Assembly (NCBI GenBank): GCA_029582265.1
Contig: CM055823.1
Location: forward strand, 28,235,228 to 28,299,227
Reading direction: 5' to 3'
DNA: 64,000 nt
Source: Zoroaster sp. YZ-2022
Lineage: Eukaryota; Echinodermata; Asteroidea; Forcipulatida; Zoroasteridae
Made by a program: the position numbers and the translations under genes. This document shows, piece by piece, positions 1-15,400 of this stretch; the first letter of the stretch is position 1; the number at the start of each line of letters is the position of its first letter. The notes under the pieces are model-generated. The model was not told the origin of the DNA and searched no databases. It worked only from the letters and a program-made list of their open reading frames with translations.

Positions 1-35
1 TTACATGTAAGTGACTGTACCCTGTGAACACACCC

Positions 36-157
36 TAACCACCCCAAACCCATCAAACTCCAACAGCTGGTTGTGTTGCATTTTGATGGACCCATGCATG
101 GTGCTGGATTTTGGTGGATTCAGGAAGGTTCCTAGCCAAAACCATTAGGGGTTAGGG
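36..157. mobile_element. TTAA element, CCCTAACCACCCC family
   Basis: It runs from decayed CCCTAACC to GGG followed by TTAA 158-161. It is the reverse complement, shortened, of the element at 15736-15997. Confidence 0.6.
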
Positions 158-271
158 TTAATTTTGTTGGAATTAATTGTCGGTTGAAATCATCATGATT
201 ATATTGATCTCTTATCTTTTTAAATTGGAAATTCAGGTAATATTTGACAGCATATCACCAATTCCGTCACC

Positions 272-421
272 ATGAGTTCTATCATAACTGAACGTGCTCG
301 GAGCAATCTTCTAGTTCACCGAGCATCCATTGCTCAGGACTTGATGGTGGACTACGTGATAGATGAGCTCATATCTGATTTCAGCATCAGCATTGAAGAC
401 TCTGAGCTAATTAGTGCAGAG
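272..421 (+). CDS. APAF1: APAF1 coding exon 1 (CARD, first half)
   Basis: Residues 1-50. The HR pair at residues 16-17 matches the conserved HR pair at 12-13 of human CARD that contacts procaspase-9, and the acidic stretch IEDSE follows. It ends in phase 0 at a GTAGGG donor. Confidence 0.9.
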
Positions 422-3400
422 GTAGGGTGCAATTAAGGGAAGTTACAATATTGGTGGGTAGAATGTCGAATACAACCGCCACTTGTCTATCCAAATACAC
501 TCACTGGCCAAAAGTATTGCAACATGCTCAAAACTGAGCACTTTACAGTAACAGGTGAGATGATCATTTAATCTGATTTCATCGATCGTGTATTACATAA
601 TTTCCGAGCAAGAACAGTAAAAAAGAACATTGACTTCAAAACACAGGCACTTTCAAGAAGTCTTAAGTAGTGTAAATAAAATAAAATAAATTATTGTAAC
701 ACAGTTGAACTCCAAACTGAACTTTGGTGTGTGTTGCAATACTTATGGCCAGTGAGTGTACATGTATATGCAATACCAGACAATGCTTTTACCAGTCAAA
801 AATGGTCGACTCATTTTGACCTATAAATGTACTTATTACACGTACGGTTTGACAGTGTTTGACTTTTAAGTTCACTGGATATACCTTGGCAAGTATATCA
901 ACATTTTGACTGATTTTGACTCTTGCAGTAACAGAGAAGGGTTAAATAAAACGCCATTTTACTGCATTCAGTAATTAGTTAAAACTAATCAATCCAAAGT
1001 TTGATGGATCAGGAATTTACTTTCCTATATACAGCAAACAAGAAGACGCAGAGCCTCCAAACTTCTTGACATCATCGCAACCAAAGGTCAGCAAGCGTAT
1101 AACAACTTATACAAAGTGCTAAGTGTCAAGCACAAACACTTAGCTGTACTTCTTGAGGATGGGGTCACTGTAGATGGAGTATCCCTCACGCCAGGAATGT
1201 CACCAGATATTCTATCTGAAGACGAAGGTGAAACTTTTACTTAGGCTGGAGGACTAAAAAGGGGTTGTAACCATCAGTTCTTTTCAGAACTAATTAGTAC
1301 TCAAATAATTTTTTCACATTTTTGTCACCACAAATAGTCTTTACTTAAATCCTTTTCACCATGCAAAGCTACAAATCTTACTTAAAAGTATCCATATTTT
1401 TTAGGAATTCTAGGCTAAACTGCTCAGTGAATCAGCCTGAAGAAAGTTTTGAAGAACAAAATTGGGGGGTCTATATGATTTTACTACTTCTTTTAAAGGT
1501 TCCTTTATACTTTTATTAACCCTCCTACTTCTGGTACCTTTTTCATACAAGTTGATCCACCATTTGAAACCATTCGCTTTTGTGGTTTTGAATGGTGAAA
1601 TAACTGTGTACAATATTGATTCCCCCAAATGGTTTTGAATGGTAGGTCAGCTAATACAAAACCTTGTTTAGATACTACATTGTAAGTGGTGAATCAATGG
1701 ACCCTCTATGCATTTGATGGATTTGAATGGTAGTAAAGCTTGCTACCAACACTGTTCAAATGGTATCACCATGTGTGTACAAAACCAATGGGCATTTTGG
1801 TAAGTGGAAATTTTGAATGGTTTCAAATGGTCAAACAGTGGGAGGGTTAATTGAGGATATTTAAAAAAAAAATCTGTTGATGGTATCAAACATCCTGGTG
1901 TTACAATCTGTTTTTTCAATACAAATTCTCTCTTTCAAATAACACAGTCCAGGTCGTCATGACGCGAGGTGGTGTGCCTCCCCGGCCGTCGGTCTTCATC
2001 AGCCGATCCAACAAAATCATGGAGATCCGTGAGGCTCTTTACCAGCTACAAGACAAGATAGGCTGGGTGCTGGTCCATGGTATGGGAGGCATTGGTAAAT
2101 CAGTACTGGCATCGGAGGCTGTTAGAAACTCCAAGGTCTTGTCTAGTAAGTGCCTCATTTTGGGGACTAGCCCTTATCTCATCCATGCAGTTGTCTACCA
2201 AATTACTATACTTGACAAAAACAATCAACGGACTGGTGTGGACTATTACTGTGCTAGACCTTATCTGTAATTGCATTATTTTGACCTTCCTAAGTTCTTA
2301 ATGTATGGCATGGCTGGTGCAGGCAATTTGACCCTTGTGTAGTGACAAGAGGGATGGTGTGATTAACCAGTTGACGTCGGGAATATTTATTTTTTTCCGG
2401 TCCCCTGTGCGGGTTTATTTTCAGTGAAAAATCTGAAAAAATTTCTAGCCATTAATAATTTTTGTTGTTAATGAAACTAAGTTCGGACACCCAAATAAAC
2501 ACCTTTACTCATTGACATTTCGAGAATTAAATGGCTAGTTTTTTAATTATGGTTGTGTTTGTTCAGCACAATTAGACCGTTGGCAAGCTCCGATGCAATG
2601 GCCTATTAGCGACCAGCGCCTGGTCAGCGCCTGGTCGAAAAGACGGCATACCTGGAGAGAGATCGAAGGCCTCGTAAACAATGGATATAAATCCGTCTTT
2701 ACAAATTCTTGGCTGGTATGTCAAAGGAACAGGTCTTGGATAAAGGGATTACGCAAAAATCAACAAAAAGAGTGAACTCGTTCAGTGTTTGCAGTGCATT
2801 TTGTCCGGGGCCACAGAACCGTGACCCCATGGACTCCGAGAAACGATTGCGTGTATACAAGTCAGCCGCCACGACGGCACGCCACTTGTGGCATGTTGAC
2901 AAGTCTCCCGGTAACACACACAAAAATCGGAATGCGTGTTTAGACGCTCTCCGATCCGCTTGACATACATAGGCCTGTGATTTCTCACGATTTTTTACAA
3001 ATCTCCCTTTACCTCAGAATTGTCTTGAAAGAAGAGAAGTAGCCACCAAGGAAAGAAAAAAGTAGCCTGTATTGTGTCCAAACCTCAAGTTTCTTGTTTG
3101 TGAAGAATCTGAAAGTCCTCAAAAATTAAACATCCAAGAGGTTCGGGGGGTTTTGTGAAAAGGGAGACCTACGCCTGCTCCCCATTTTTCAGGATTATTT
3201 ACTTTTGTCAAATCACACCCCTGCATACATCATGTATAGCTAGCACCATGGTGCTAATCAGAGGCATTTACATACTCCAAAATCTTGTCCAGTTCGTGCT
3301 TCATTTTGGGTACCAGTGTGATTAACTATACCTCATAATGTACATATTCACAGGGAACGATTTCGTTCAAAAAATTTGCACAGCAAAACTGCGATGCCAA

Positions 3401-6400
3401 AAAAAGAATTTGCATAGCAAAATAATTTGTTGTACAGCAATCTGTGAATTTTGTGTAGCAAATTTAACCAGTTCGCACCGGGAATAAAAGGTTTTTCCTA
3501 ACCCCCGTGGCGGGTTTATTTTTACCGCACAAACACGAACAATGGTGCTCACCAGAGCGTGACCGGGGAGACCGCGTCTTCCACCGTATGCTTATGGCTC
3601 GTTGCCACGTCGACCGGGAATCTATACAAATATTCCCGAGAATCCTGTGGCGTGTTTAGACGCTCTCCGATCCGCTGTCCAAAAAAAATGTGCGTGTATA
3701 CACGGCCTCCGACGCGAACTGGTTAAAATGCTTAAAATTACAGTATATAGTGTGTACAGGTGTTGTTTTTCAAGGCTTTACTGTCATTTGGTTCATAATA
3801 TGAATGTCCAAATTTTACCAGAAATAATAATCTTTAGTTTCAGGAAATTGAGCCACAGGTGGTAAAAAAATTCACATTTCTTCTTCTAGGCAAATTTCTT
3901 CATTATTTTCGCCAAATTGCAGTCATTCATGAAAGTTAGTCATCCATCTATTTTCTTTTTTGTTTACATTATTATATCGATCGCTAAAGCAGAGGCAATA
4001 TCACGAAAACAATATTGTGTGCCGAAATGATTCTTAATCTCACCACTACATATATAAATGAATGCTCATTTTATTAATTTTTCAAAAACTATTATTATAA
4101 AACGAAGTTCTTTGAATACGGCCGTAGTGATCGTATGAAAGTGCATGTGTGAACTGAACACGGTACTATTGTGTATAGGGGGTGGCTCAATGTTCCAACC
4201 CCTAAACTCAGTAGAAGAAAAATAAACACGTGCGAAGCTTTAAAAAAAACTGGGCGGTTGTTGCGTGTTTTCCATTTCGGGAATTACGCCCGTAGTTAAT
4301 TCATCAGCAGAAAAATATTCCATGCACATAGAATTTTAGGCAATGCGGATAAAATCCTTACGGATTGCTGGTAAATAAAGTTGCGTGAAGTCATCGTTAA
4401 CCATGTACCCCCGGCGTGAAAACATACCCAGTCTGCCAGTCAGGAAGGATCCCTTGATATTTTTTGGTCAGAAATATACATGTAAACGTTATTTCGGGAA
4501 AGGTTTGTGAATATGATTTCAAAAAATGTTTATTATTAAACCACAATAGTGAAGAAATCTGTCGCAATTTGTATCGCAAAATCTGCGATGTATTGTTTGA
4601 AACTCCATCGCAGATTGTCCAAATTACATCGCATTTTGCGATGTGATACAGGGGAAATCATTCACTGATTCATGAGCAGGTTACATCATACATATTTATG
4701 AGCAGGCATTGTTCTCATTGGAAGCAGTTTCAAACTCCAAGATCCTGTCTAGTTATTGTACAGACCAATGTGATTTTCTGCACCTCATACATATTTATGA
4801 GCAGGCTACCTAATGCATATTTATGAGCTAGCACTGTTTTCCCCTGTGCCTACAGAGGTCTTTCCCGGTGGTGTATTCTGGGTGGCTGTAAGCAACGTCG
4901 ACAAGTCCAAACTACTGACTAAACTCCAGAATCTTTGTGCGAGACTGGACAGGCAGTCACGACCCCCACCACTGAATCTTGAAGAAGCAAAGGATAGACT
5001 GAGATTAGTTCTCATGGAGCAACACCCAAGGTATCACTCCAATTTCATAGAGTTGCTAAGTAGAAAACATTGCTTAACAAATTTATATGCTTAGCAAACT
5101 TTTCATCATAATTTTTTATTTTTTAAAATTTATTTATTTTTATATATTTTTATAATTATTATTTATTAAAAAAAAAAAAAAAACTTAGAACACACAACCC
5201 TTTTACCCTTCTTAATCAGATTTTACAACTTATAATAATAAATCATACAACACATCTAACATTAAATATTCGTATCCACAACCCACTATTTTTTTGGTAT
5301 AATTTTTCTTCCTTTCGTGCTGAGTTTGACAAAGTCTGAATCTTTATAATCAGTCGTCACTCTCATTCTACGCACTTCTTGGAATAGTTTTAATCCATTT
5401 GTCCACGGTGATAGAATTAACGTTTTTGCATATCGTGAGATATGTTTATGGCTAAATAAACCTTATGTTTATTTATAATCAAACCAGAAGCAATATGCAT
5501 TATGTGACAATTTGGCTGGTAACCTATTTTTGCTAAGCATATTTAGCATAGCAGCTCAATGACATTGGGCCCCATACCCTAGTCTTTAAGGACACTATTG
5601 TCATGTGCAGGGCAGACTTTCAACAGGGCATGGAATCGGTGTCCTGGTTTAAAAAGGAACACGGTGACTGAAAATTACTGGCTCATTTATGCAACAGCAA
5701 CGGTAACATGACTTTATCATGTGGGGTGTTATTTTCAATCACTGAATTAATCTAAAACTAGCACTGCAATTCCATGCCCTGTTGATCGTGACGATACTGT
5801 CCCTTATATTGTTGTATTATTTATACATGATCCATCACTCCAAGAGGGCGCTATCTCCAGACAAACTGCATGTATTCATAGAACAAAGATGCATGATAGT
5901 GGTTTGCCTGGTGAAAGCCCCCGCTTGTTGCAATGGATAAAAAATACAACTACATCTTGAATCAAGACTAACCAGACTCAAGTTTTAGTGGGTTTGAATA
6001 ATAATCTGTCGGCTTCCCTGACTGCAAGTAAGTAATCCTAGCCTATTTCCTCAAAACATGACAGGGGCCAGTCTATTTTCCCCCAAGCCTCACTTTGGTC
6101 TCATGTACCTCTACAGAAGATAATCTGTATTGCTTTGGTGTAATAAACGTGTATTTTACTTTGAAATACCCCGCAGTGTCAAGTCTCTAATAGCGTCTAG
6201 TTTATTTTCTAGATGTCTACTTATTTTGGACGACATTTGGTCTTCCAAAGTGGCTCGGATATTTGACGTTCAGTGCAGAGTGCTCATCACAACAAGAGAC
6301 AAGAGTGTAGTGGATTCTATCGGAAGTATGAAGATTCTTATAATTGTCTGTAGTTCTCATATTTCGCAAGTTGGTGAAATAATATATTTTCCTTTTTTCA

Positions 6401-9400
6401 TGCAAAATAAGTGAAATGAAAAGAAGAAAGTCAAAATGATAGCCCATATCTAGATTATTTATTTATATTTTGAAACGTAAGGCCAATAACCGTTATATGT
6501 GACCCGCTCTGGTAAAACCCCAAACTTCTCAGCATTTACCATAATGTGTAACAGCCATGAAAAAGGTCCAAAACTGACCCCAGGGACCAGTTTGAAGGAC
6601 CAGTTTTCATGTCACCATACAGAGCATTTTCTCTAGATTTTGATGGAAAAAGAAAAATCCTGAAACGTTGTTGGGAACATTGTTAATTTTCACAATAAAT
6701 TTGGGAGGTCACTTTTGAAAATTGGGTCCAAGTTTAGGGTTTTTACAGAGGCAGTCACATTTTACAAATATTTCTAACAAGATTTGATTTGACTTTCACA
6801 ATTAGCATGTTATATTATCGCTGTCTGTGAGTACTTGTGTAAAGTTTGACCAGACCGTTTACCATAATTTTAATTAATTGTTGCGTTTTACTGTTCTAGG
6901 TACTGTCTATACAGTTAGCCTTCAACATGGCTTCTCACAGGACCAGGCTTTAGAGATGCTGTCGTTGTGGACCGATATGCCGATTCAGAAACTTCCTAAT
7001 GAGGCTCACCAAATATACGAAGCTTCTAAAGGTACCACAGGCTGTTTGTCGTTTGATATTTTTTTTGTCCATCAAAATTAATTCTTGATTTGATTTTAGT
7101 TTTGATCTCTGGAATCGGAACATTTTTGATGTATTATTTCTCAGATTATTTGAAGTCATTACCAACTTAAAGGGACAGTATCGTCACGATCAACAGGGCA
7201 TGGAATCGGAGTGCTAGATTTAGATTAACTCAGTGACTGAAAATAATACCCCACATAATAAGATCATATTACCGATGCTGCTGCTTAAATAAGCCAGTAA
7301 ATTTCAGTCATGTGTTCATCTTAAATTAGGACACCGATTCCATGCACTGTTAAAGGTCTGCTCTGATCGTGATGATACTGTTCCCTTTAACACCAAATAT
7401 GCATTTTTGAAAATTTTTGAAAAACAAACGGCTTATGCTGCTTTCAAGTGATGTCGTGTTTCTCATGTCCACAACTTGTTCAGCATATTGTGGAGTGCCA
7501 TGGCCGAGCGGTTTAGTGCATCGGATTTGTGTTCTGATGGCCGAGTCGTCAGATTGTTGGTTCGAATACTGACCATGACCGTGGTACTTATGTCCTTGAG
7601 CAAGACACTTTACCATAATTGCTACTCTCCACCCAGGAGTAATTGGGTACCTGTGAGGGCAGAGTTGGTTGTTGTGTTTGATTAGCCCAATATGCGCCAA
7701 AATGGCAGCAATTGAGCTGTATACTCCCCAGGGAGCTGAGATGGTTTCAGGAATGATTTATGCGCCTGATGAGCAGGGGTAATAATGTAATGCGCCTTGA
7801 GCACCAGTTTGGTGGATACCTGCACTATATAAGTCCACGTTATTATTATTATTACACTTAAGCATCAGCCTTCTGAACTTGAGTATACCAGTGTTCCTTC
7901 CCAGTTCGCGAACAGGGTATTATGAGGTGACAGTGCACAAAGCATTAGCTCGACCAAAGTTTTGTCGACCTTTAGAAGTCAACTTTTCTTTCCTTTCTTG
8001 AACCAGGCAATCCTTTAGTCATCTCACTCGTTGGCGGGTTATTACGAGACCATCCCAATCGTTGGGAGTACTACCTGAAGAAATTACGCGACAAGAAATA
8101 CAGCCGACTACGCAAGGCGTCGTCTTACGAGTATGACAGTGTGGACGAAGCAATGGGCGTTAGCGTGGATCAGCTTCCATTAGAATCCAGAGAATTGTAT
8201 TTTGATTTTGTTATCTTCGATCCGGGCGTTAAGATTTCTGCAAAGGTAGGTTTTATTGTCGTGATGGGGAACTTAGATGTCATAGTTTTCACAGTAGAAA
8301 GGCCAAAGCACAACTTGGGTAATATCAAAAAAGAAATATTATAGAAGTTTTACTTTAGACCTATACTTGGTGTGAGTTTTATTATAACAACAGTTATCCC
8401 GTATAACCTTTTCTCTCTGAAGTAATTTCTGTTACTTTTTGAAATTATCAAATCTAATTTGAAATCTGAGAGAACATGAAGATCAAAATCCTAAAAGTTT
8501 AAAATTGAAAAGTCAAATTTGTAGCTTTGCTTGGTAAAAAAGTTAGTAAAGACTGTTTGCGGTGACACCATGTAACATTCCATTTTGAGTAGTATATAGT
8601 TCTGAAAAGAGTTGGTTACCACTTGACGTTTCGATCAGTATGTTCTGATCGTCTTCAGGAGAACCACTACTCAAAAGAGAAATTAACATGGTGTTATTGC
8701 AAACAGTCTTTACTTAAATTTGATTTTTGCAGAAATGTATGTAAAAAATTTCCTTTATAACGATTTACCTTAATTAAGCATGAAGGCGCAGCATGAACTT
8801 TTACAAACATTTCTGGATACAATATATCTTCCTTTCCTTGTCTATTTTCATTTGTGCGTAGGTTCTGAGCATATTATGGGACGAGGAAATGGAGTACGTC
8901 GAAGATGAGATGCTTAAACTAGCCAACAAGTCCCTCTTGCGTCAGGAATGGGATGATAAGCTACGCTGTATGAGTTACACAGTTCACGATCTGCAATTAG
9001 ACTTCCTCAAGCAGAACTGTGAAATTCAAAAGGTGACTCATCGGCTTGTTGAGGGCGCTATTCATCGCATCAGTGCAACAAGGTTGTATCATTGTTACGA
9101 CCTTGTTGCAGACATGGATTTTGCTTGGTTCAACAAGGTTGTATCTATTTACAAAGTTCTAGGATGAACACGTAAAGCCTATGGAAAAAGATACAACATT
9201 GTTGCACTCGATTGATTTAATGTATGCAAATTTATGGACTATTGCACAAACGACCTTGTTGCATTTATAGATACGACCTTGTTGTTCTGACACAACATAT
9301 TGTTTTGTTTGCGATTCTTGATCTGCATGGACACAGATGTTTTGATTGGCAAACAAGAGCTGTACCCTTGCAAATGCAGAATTTTTATCTCCTTTCACAT

Positions 9401-12400
9401 TTCTATTTAGTTAGGATGAAATCCTGAACCTTTCTCACCTCCCTGGGGAGTATACAGCTCTGTGGTGCCGTACTCAACACTAACAGTGGCTATCAAACAC
9501 AACTATCAATCCTTACACTGTCTCAGCTCCCTGGGGAGTATACAGCTCTGTGGTGCCGTACTCGACGCTAATAGTGGCCATCAAACACAACTACCAATCC
9601 TTACACTGTCTCGGCTCCCTGGGGAGTATACAGCTCTGTGCTGCCATACTCAACGCTAATAGTGGCTGTCAAACACAACTACCATCTCTACCCTCACAGG
9701 CACCTATTTAAAAAAAAAATTCTTTCTTCCAGGATGTTCATAAAAAGCTGGTCATGAGGTACAAGAAACTATGCAACGGTAAGTACCACACCCTAGAGGA
9801 TGACTCCTACATCCATGAGTACCTTCCCATGCACATGGCCAGAGCTCACCTCAGCTCAGAGCTGAAGAACGTCTTGCTGAGCCTCGATTGGGTAGACAGG
9901 AAGCTAGCCGTGATGGGCACCCCCGCTCCAGCCTACGTCCTGAGCGACTACGTCAAGTACAGTATTCTTCTGATGTCAAGAGAGGTAATTTTTAAGTTCT
10001 CCATGCTTATAAACCTTTATCACAAAGAGACTGAAAAGGAAACATTAAGAATTTGATATTTCAAAAACCTTTTGACAAAGTGCATTTCGAATGCAGGCCT
10101 ATGAATTCTCAGGATTTTCAGGGCTTCAATTTATAGGGATAAATATAGGGCTTCAAGTTGCAGGGCTTCAAGTGTCCCTATATTTCCTATATTTTTTTGA
10201 TTTCCCATACTGAAAATGGTGTTAAAAATCGAATGAGCACTGTTGTTGTGCACCTGTTGTATTTGTAAAATTCCTATATTTTTCCTATAATTTTCTTGTG
10301 AAGCCCTATATTGGCCCTATATTGGCCCTATATTTTAGAAAAAAAGCCCTATATTAATTATCCCTATAAATTGAAGCCCTGGATTTTTCCTGATTTAAAT
10401 TTGTTATTATTTGTTTTCAACTCAACAATTATACCCACATTGCAACATAACAAATAAATAAATAAGTAATTGGATGTTTGTTCAAATATAGACAGACCAT
10501 TGAGAGAAAGTCGAACAGTTATCAGGCCCGTGATTTCTCAGGATTTTTTACAAATCTCCCTTTGCCTCAAAATGTTCTTGAAAGAAGAGAAGTAGCCACC
10601 AAGGAAAGAAAGAAGTAGCCTGTATTGTGTCCAAACCTCTAGTTTCTTGTTTGTGTGGATGTGGAGAGTCTGTAAATCCTCCAAAATTAAATATCCATGA
10701 GGTTCAGGATTTTTCAGGATTTTTTATCACTTTTGTCAAATCACACCCATGACATCTTATACTTGAGGTACACCATTTTGTGGTAATTAGTAATATACTT
10801 TTTTACTTTAACAAAAAAGAGAATTTTTGTCATAATTATTTATTCATCAACAGGAAATTGATATCGCTAAGGACTTCCAACTTTTCATCAGCGTCAATGC
10901 TCATCTGCTCGTTCAAACCCCTCAACCGGACGTTACGCAACTTGCCCTCAGCCAATCACCAGACACGTTAGTCTATAAACAAGCTCTACAGAGGGCGCTA
11001 CAGAGCACGTCTGGTTTCTACACTAATTGGTGGTAAGTATCAGTTCTCAAGAAAAAGAGTAGCGAAAGCCAATAAAAACTACAGGAATGACAATACAATA
11101 TCAACATAATCCTTTTTGCAAATACGAACATTGGATAGCACGTACATGTTTTACTTTAACCTTCCTACACATGGAGGCCACTCCGATCCACTAAATTCTG
11201 TTCTTTAGCAACCTTCAGTACATGCATGTACAAGCCTGCTGTCCTTTCCAAGTAATCTTACAAAATCAACTGTGTGCCACCCAAGGCCACTGTAAATGTT
11301 TGAACATATTAGTATGGCCTGCAATGTATCAATGGGAGACCACCTTACCCTGCAATCTCAGTGGTGTGACAGTGCACAGAAGGGTAACCATAGGAGGCTA
11401 CTGGCAACAGCTAATGGCTTGGAGTGGCCTGAATGGGTTGTTTCAAAAATTGCATTGATTGTAGGAGGGTTAATTAATGAAAAAGGACAAATTAAATGCA
11501 AATATTATGCCGAAGGGGCTATTTGGGTTGGGGGGGGGGGGGGAAATTAAAATACCAACCAGTCACCTAAACTGAATATATTTTCAATGATTCATTTACA
11601 GCAATAGACCATCTATAATGGATGCAATATTGATGAGATGTAAGACCCATGATGGAACCGTCTGCTGTGCTAATTTCTCTCCTCACGGCGATCAGATCGT
11701 GTCATGTGGTGAAGATGAAGTTATCAAGGTACTACAGAAAGCCATCACTGTGACATTAACATACTGAAAGAGCAATGGCCTATTTTTTTATCAAAATGTA
11801 ATTACTGAAGTAGCTTTGAATGAATAAAAAATGTCATTTTAGGCCCCCAAAAAGTCCTGTTTCTGTTCATAGGTCGGCTTAAAAATCGGTGCGGTGATGC
11901 GTTTAAACAAAAACATTTTTTGTAATCCTTTTTTTTTGCCAACCAGTGAAATACATGATACGCGGTTATTGGAACCAGACCAAATTTCCATAGATATAGT
12001 ATGGTGGCTAAGAGAGGCCTCACAAATCGGGCAAACGTTCATACCCCTATGTGAAAAAGTCATTTAAAACACAGCACGGATGAATTCCAATCGATCCAGC
12101 AATTTTGGCTGCAATTGGACATCGTTTTATAGCAAAAAATAAAGAAAACTAAACCAAAAACTGGAGACTTTTTTTTGGGCCTCATGTACAAACTGTAAAA
12201 ATGTTCGGCTGCATCCCCATCCTCTTGCCCAGATATCAAAACCTTTTCTATGTTTTGGAACACCTTGCTTGACTTAATATTAAGTATGAGGTGGTTTTCT
12301 ACCTGAAAAAGTAAGTTTTCCACCATTTTATTTTAAAATTTCACAGTGGGAAACTATTCCCTGGTAACCGCTAACATTTGAAAATGAAAGCATCCAAGAT

Positions 12401-15400
12401 CAAAACGCAAACCACCAACCTGCTGAAGACATCTACTAACATAGATAGCGCCCTCATATGCCAATGCCCGGAGGCGATAGGCAGGCTCCATTGTTGATGG
12501 TATGGTGTCTGCAGCAGCAACCATATCAAAAGAAGGCAGTATATTCTCATTTTTTAATTCTTTTATAGATTTGGGACAGTATGTCTGGACGTGTTAACAT
12601 AACATTTGACAACCATGAGGACCAGGTGAACTGGTGTGAATTCTCACCTGATGGTTCCAGGATCCTAAGCTGCTCCAATGATAAAACTCTCAAGGTATTA
12701 CTATAAATAAAACTTTCTTTTAACCCTAACCTTCCCAAATCCTCCAAAATCCTCTTTGCCAAAGTGAAGGATTTTTGAAGGATTGAGGTTATTTGGACAT
12801 TGCAGTGTTGAAGGATTTTGAAGGATTGAGGGCAGAAGTACATGTATCACAGATTAGAAACACATGTGTGCATACATGTCATCTGCATACAGTGGTAGTG
12901 GTCATTGTGCTTGCTTTACTACTGAAGGATTTTGGAGGATTCAGGTTATGACAAGTGGGCCTAGGGAGTTAGGAAGGATTCAGGTTATGTACAAGTGGGC
13001 CTAGGGAGTTAGGAAGGATTCAGGTTATGTACAAGTGGGCCTAGGGAGTTAGGAAGGATTCAGGTTATGTACAAGTGGGCCTAGGGAGTTAGGAAGGATT
13101 CAGGTTATGTACAAGTGGGCCTAGGGAGTTAGGAAGGATTCAGGTTATGTACAAGTGGGCCTAGGGAGTTAGGAAGGATTCAGGTTATGTACAAGTGGGC
13201 CTAGGGAGTTAGGAAGGATTCAGGTTATGTACAAGTGGGCCTAGGGAGTTAGGAAGGATTCAGGTTATGACAAGTGGGCCTAGGGAGTTAGGAAGGATTC
13301 AGGTTATGTACAAGTGGACCTAGGGAGTTAGGAAGGATTCAGGTTATGACAAGTGGGCCTAGGGAGTTAGGAAGGATTCAGGTTATGTACAAGTGGGCCT
13401 AGGGAGTTAGGAAGGATTCAGGTTATGTACAAGTGGGCCTAGGGAGTTAGGAAGGATTCAGGTTATGTACAAGTGGGCTTAGGGAGTTAGTATTAATGAA
13501 ACCAAGGATTTGTTAAAAGCATCTAAAACACTTTAGGGAGGAGGGTCAAAGTCCTGGTACAGACAAATCTTTGAGTAGCCCGGTTGGGCGTGGGCTACCT
13601 GGCCTCCTAATCTGTCTTTTGTGAGTCCTAATCCTGTAACAATACAGTACCTGCCAATCAACATAACCTGGGCTTCTGGAGGGCCTAGCCCAGCCAAGCC
13701 AAGTAGAGCTCATTATAATGGCTGCAGTTGTGAACAAAAGACAGCTGAGGTTGCCAATCAAGTCTGTGTCAACAATAAGAGCTACTTGAGATCTATTCAT
13801 TAGTAAAGGGTCTTTTGTGCTCAGATAGAGGATTATATAGGCCTCTGGGCCTGGGCAAAGCCTGGGCCTGGCTGGGCTTCTCAAAGGCTTGGCTGTACCA
13901 TGACTTTGACCCTCCTCCCTAATACTAGCTCACAAGCCTGATGAAACCTGAAGATGATGAAGTAATGTTCAGTTTTAGAAGAGGAAGGAAAATGGACTAC
14001 TTTTCGGGAAAAGTCTGATGGGAAAAGTCTGTATGAACTTGACCGCCAGCTTCACATGTTGGCTCAGGTCTGAGTGGGATTTGAACCCGCATCCACAGAA
14101 ATGAAAGACGAGGAAAGAACCACGACACAAACAAGTGTAATAAAACTTATTGACCACTGTTAGAAATTGGATTGACTTTTACATTTTCTCATAATTGATA
14201 GTATCTGTGCATTATTTGATCTTCAAAAAGTTTAAATGTGACCCGCTCTGTGAAAATGAGTCACAAGTCACAAATTTGAAAAATTGAGATTTCTATGTGG
14301 ATTTAATATTTTATTGATTGAAATTGACGTCAATTTCTATCAATAAAACAGTAAAATCAATGATTTTTTGTGAGTAGGTTGTTTTATTTCTGTCATTTGT
14401 TTTCCTTTCGAATGTTTGTTTTCCTAAGAATTCAGTTGTGTTAATTATGCAAATTATTGATTATTAAAAATGCCATATCTCCATAATACAATACGTCACT
14501 CACCTCTAACATATACCAAATTAAAGCTGATGATGTATTCTTTCCAGCTACATAGAAATCTCAATTTTTCAAATTTGTGACTTGTGACTCATTTTCACAG
14601 AGCGTGTCACAATTATCCTGAGAGAGAGATAACATTTTGTCCTTGACTGGAACCATATTCTCCCAATGAGGATAGCAAGAGGGATCATTGTTACCCAAGG
14701 ATTACCTAATTGGGTATCATAGTTACCCAAGGGTTACCCAATTGGGTATCATTGTTACCCAAGGGTTACCCAATTGGGTATCATTGTTACCCAAGGGCTA
14801 CCCAATTGGGTATCATTGTTACCCAAGGGTTACCCAATTGGGTATCATTGTTACCCAAGGGTTACCCAATGTGTAATCAGACGAGAAATAAAAGATGGGC
14901 TTGGAAACTAATATTGCAGGTCTGATATTTGTAAAGTTGGTAATGTATTCGAACTAGATATGACGACCAGTTTTGAATTCACAGATTGTGTTTATTTCTC
15001 TTTCAGTTGTTTGGAGTCCAAGAAGAGAAGATTATAGCGACACTTTACGGTCACATGGATGAAGTTTACATGTGTGTCTTCTCTCATGACGGAAAGAAAG
15101 CGGTGTCATGTTCTGAAGACATGACAATTAAGGTGTGTTTAAAGTTTTTTTTACCCGTCATTCCATTGAAAGCCCCAGACACATATTGTTATAATGGGCA
15201 GGGTATGCCCTTAGAAATTATTTGATTACCAAAATTTGTATTTGAAATAGTCTGAGGTACTGTGCACAAAAGAACCTTTACTAATGAATAGATCTCAAAT
15301 AGTCCTTATTGTTAACACAGACTTGACTGACACCTCAGCTGTCTTTTGTTCACAACTGCAGCTAGTATAATGAGCTGGGCTAGGCCCTCCAGAAGCCCAG

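Noticed and set aside
7493..7580. tRNA-Ser/Leu gene
   Set aside because: The head of a SINE; the same head recurs many times with the V-domain and ATT tail.
272..11728. Bacterial or antiphage STAND NTPase system
   Set aside because: CARD, NB-ARC and WD40 could suggest a STAND defence protein, but the exons are split by GT-AG introns and match APAF1 residue by residue.
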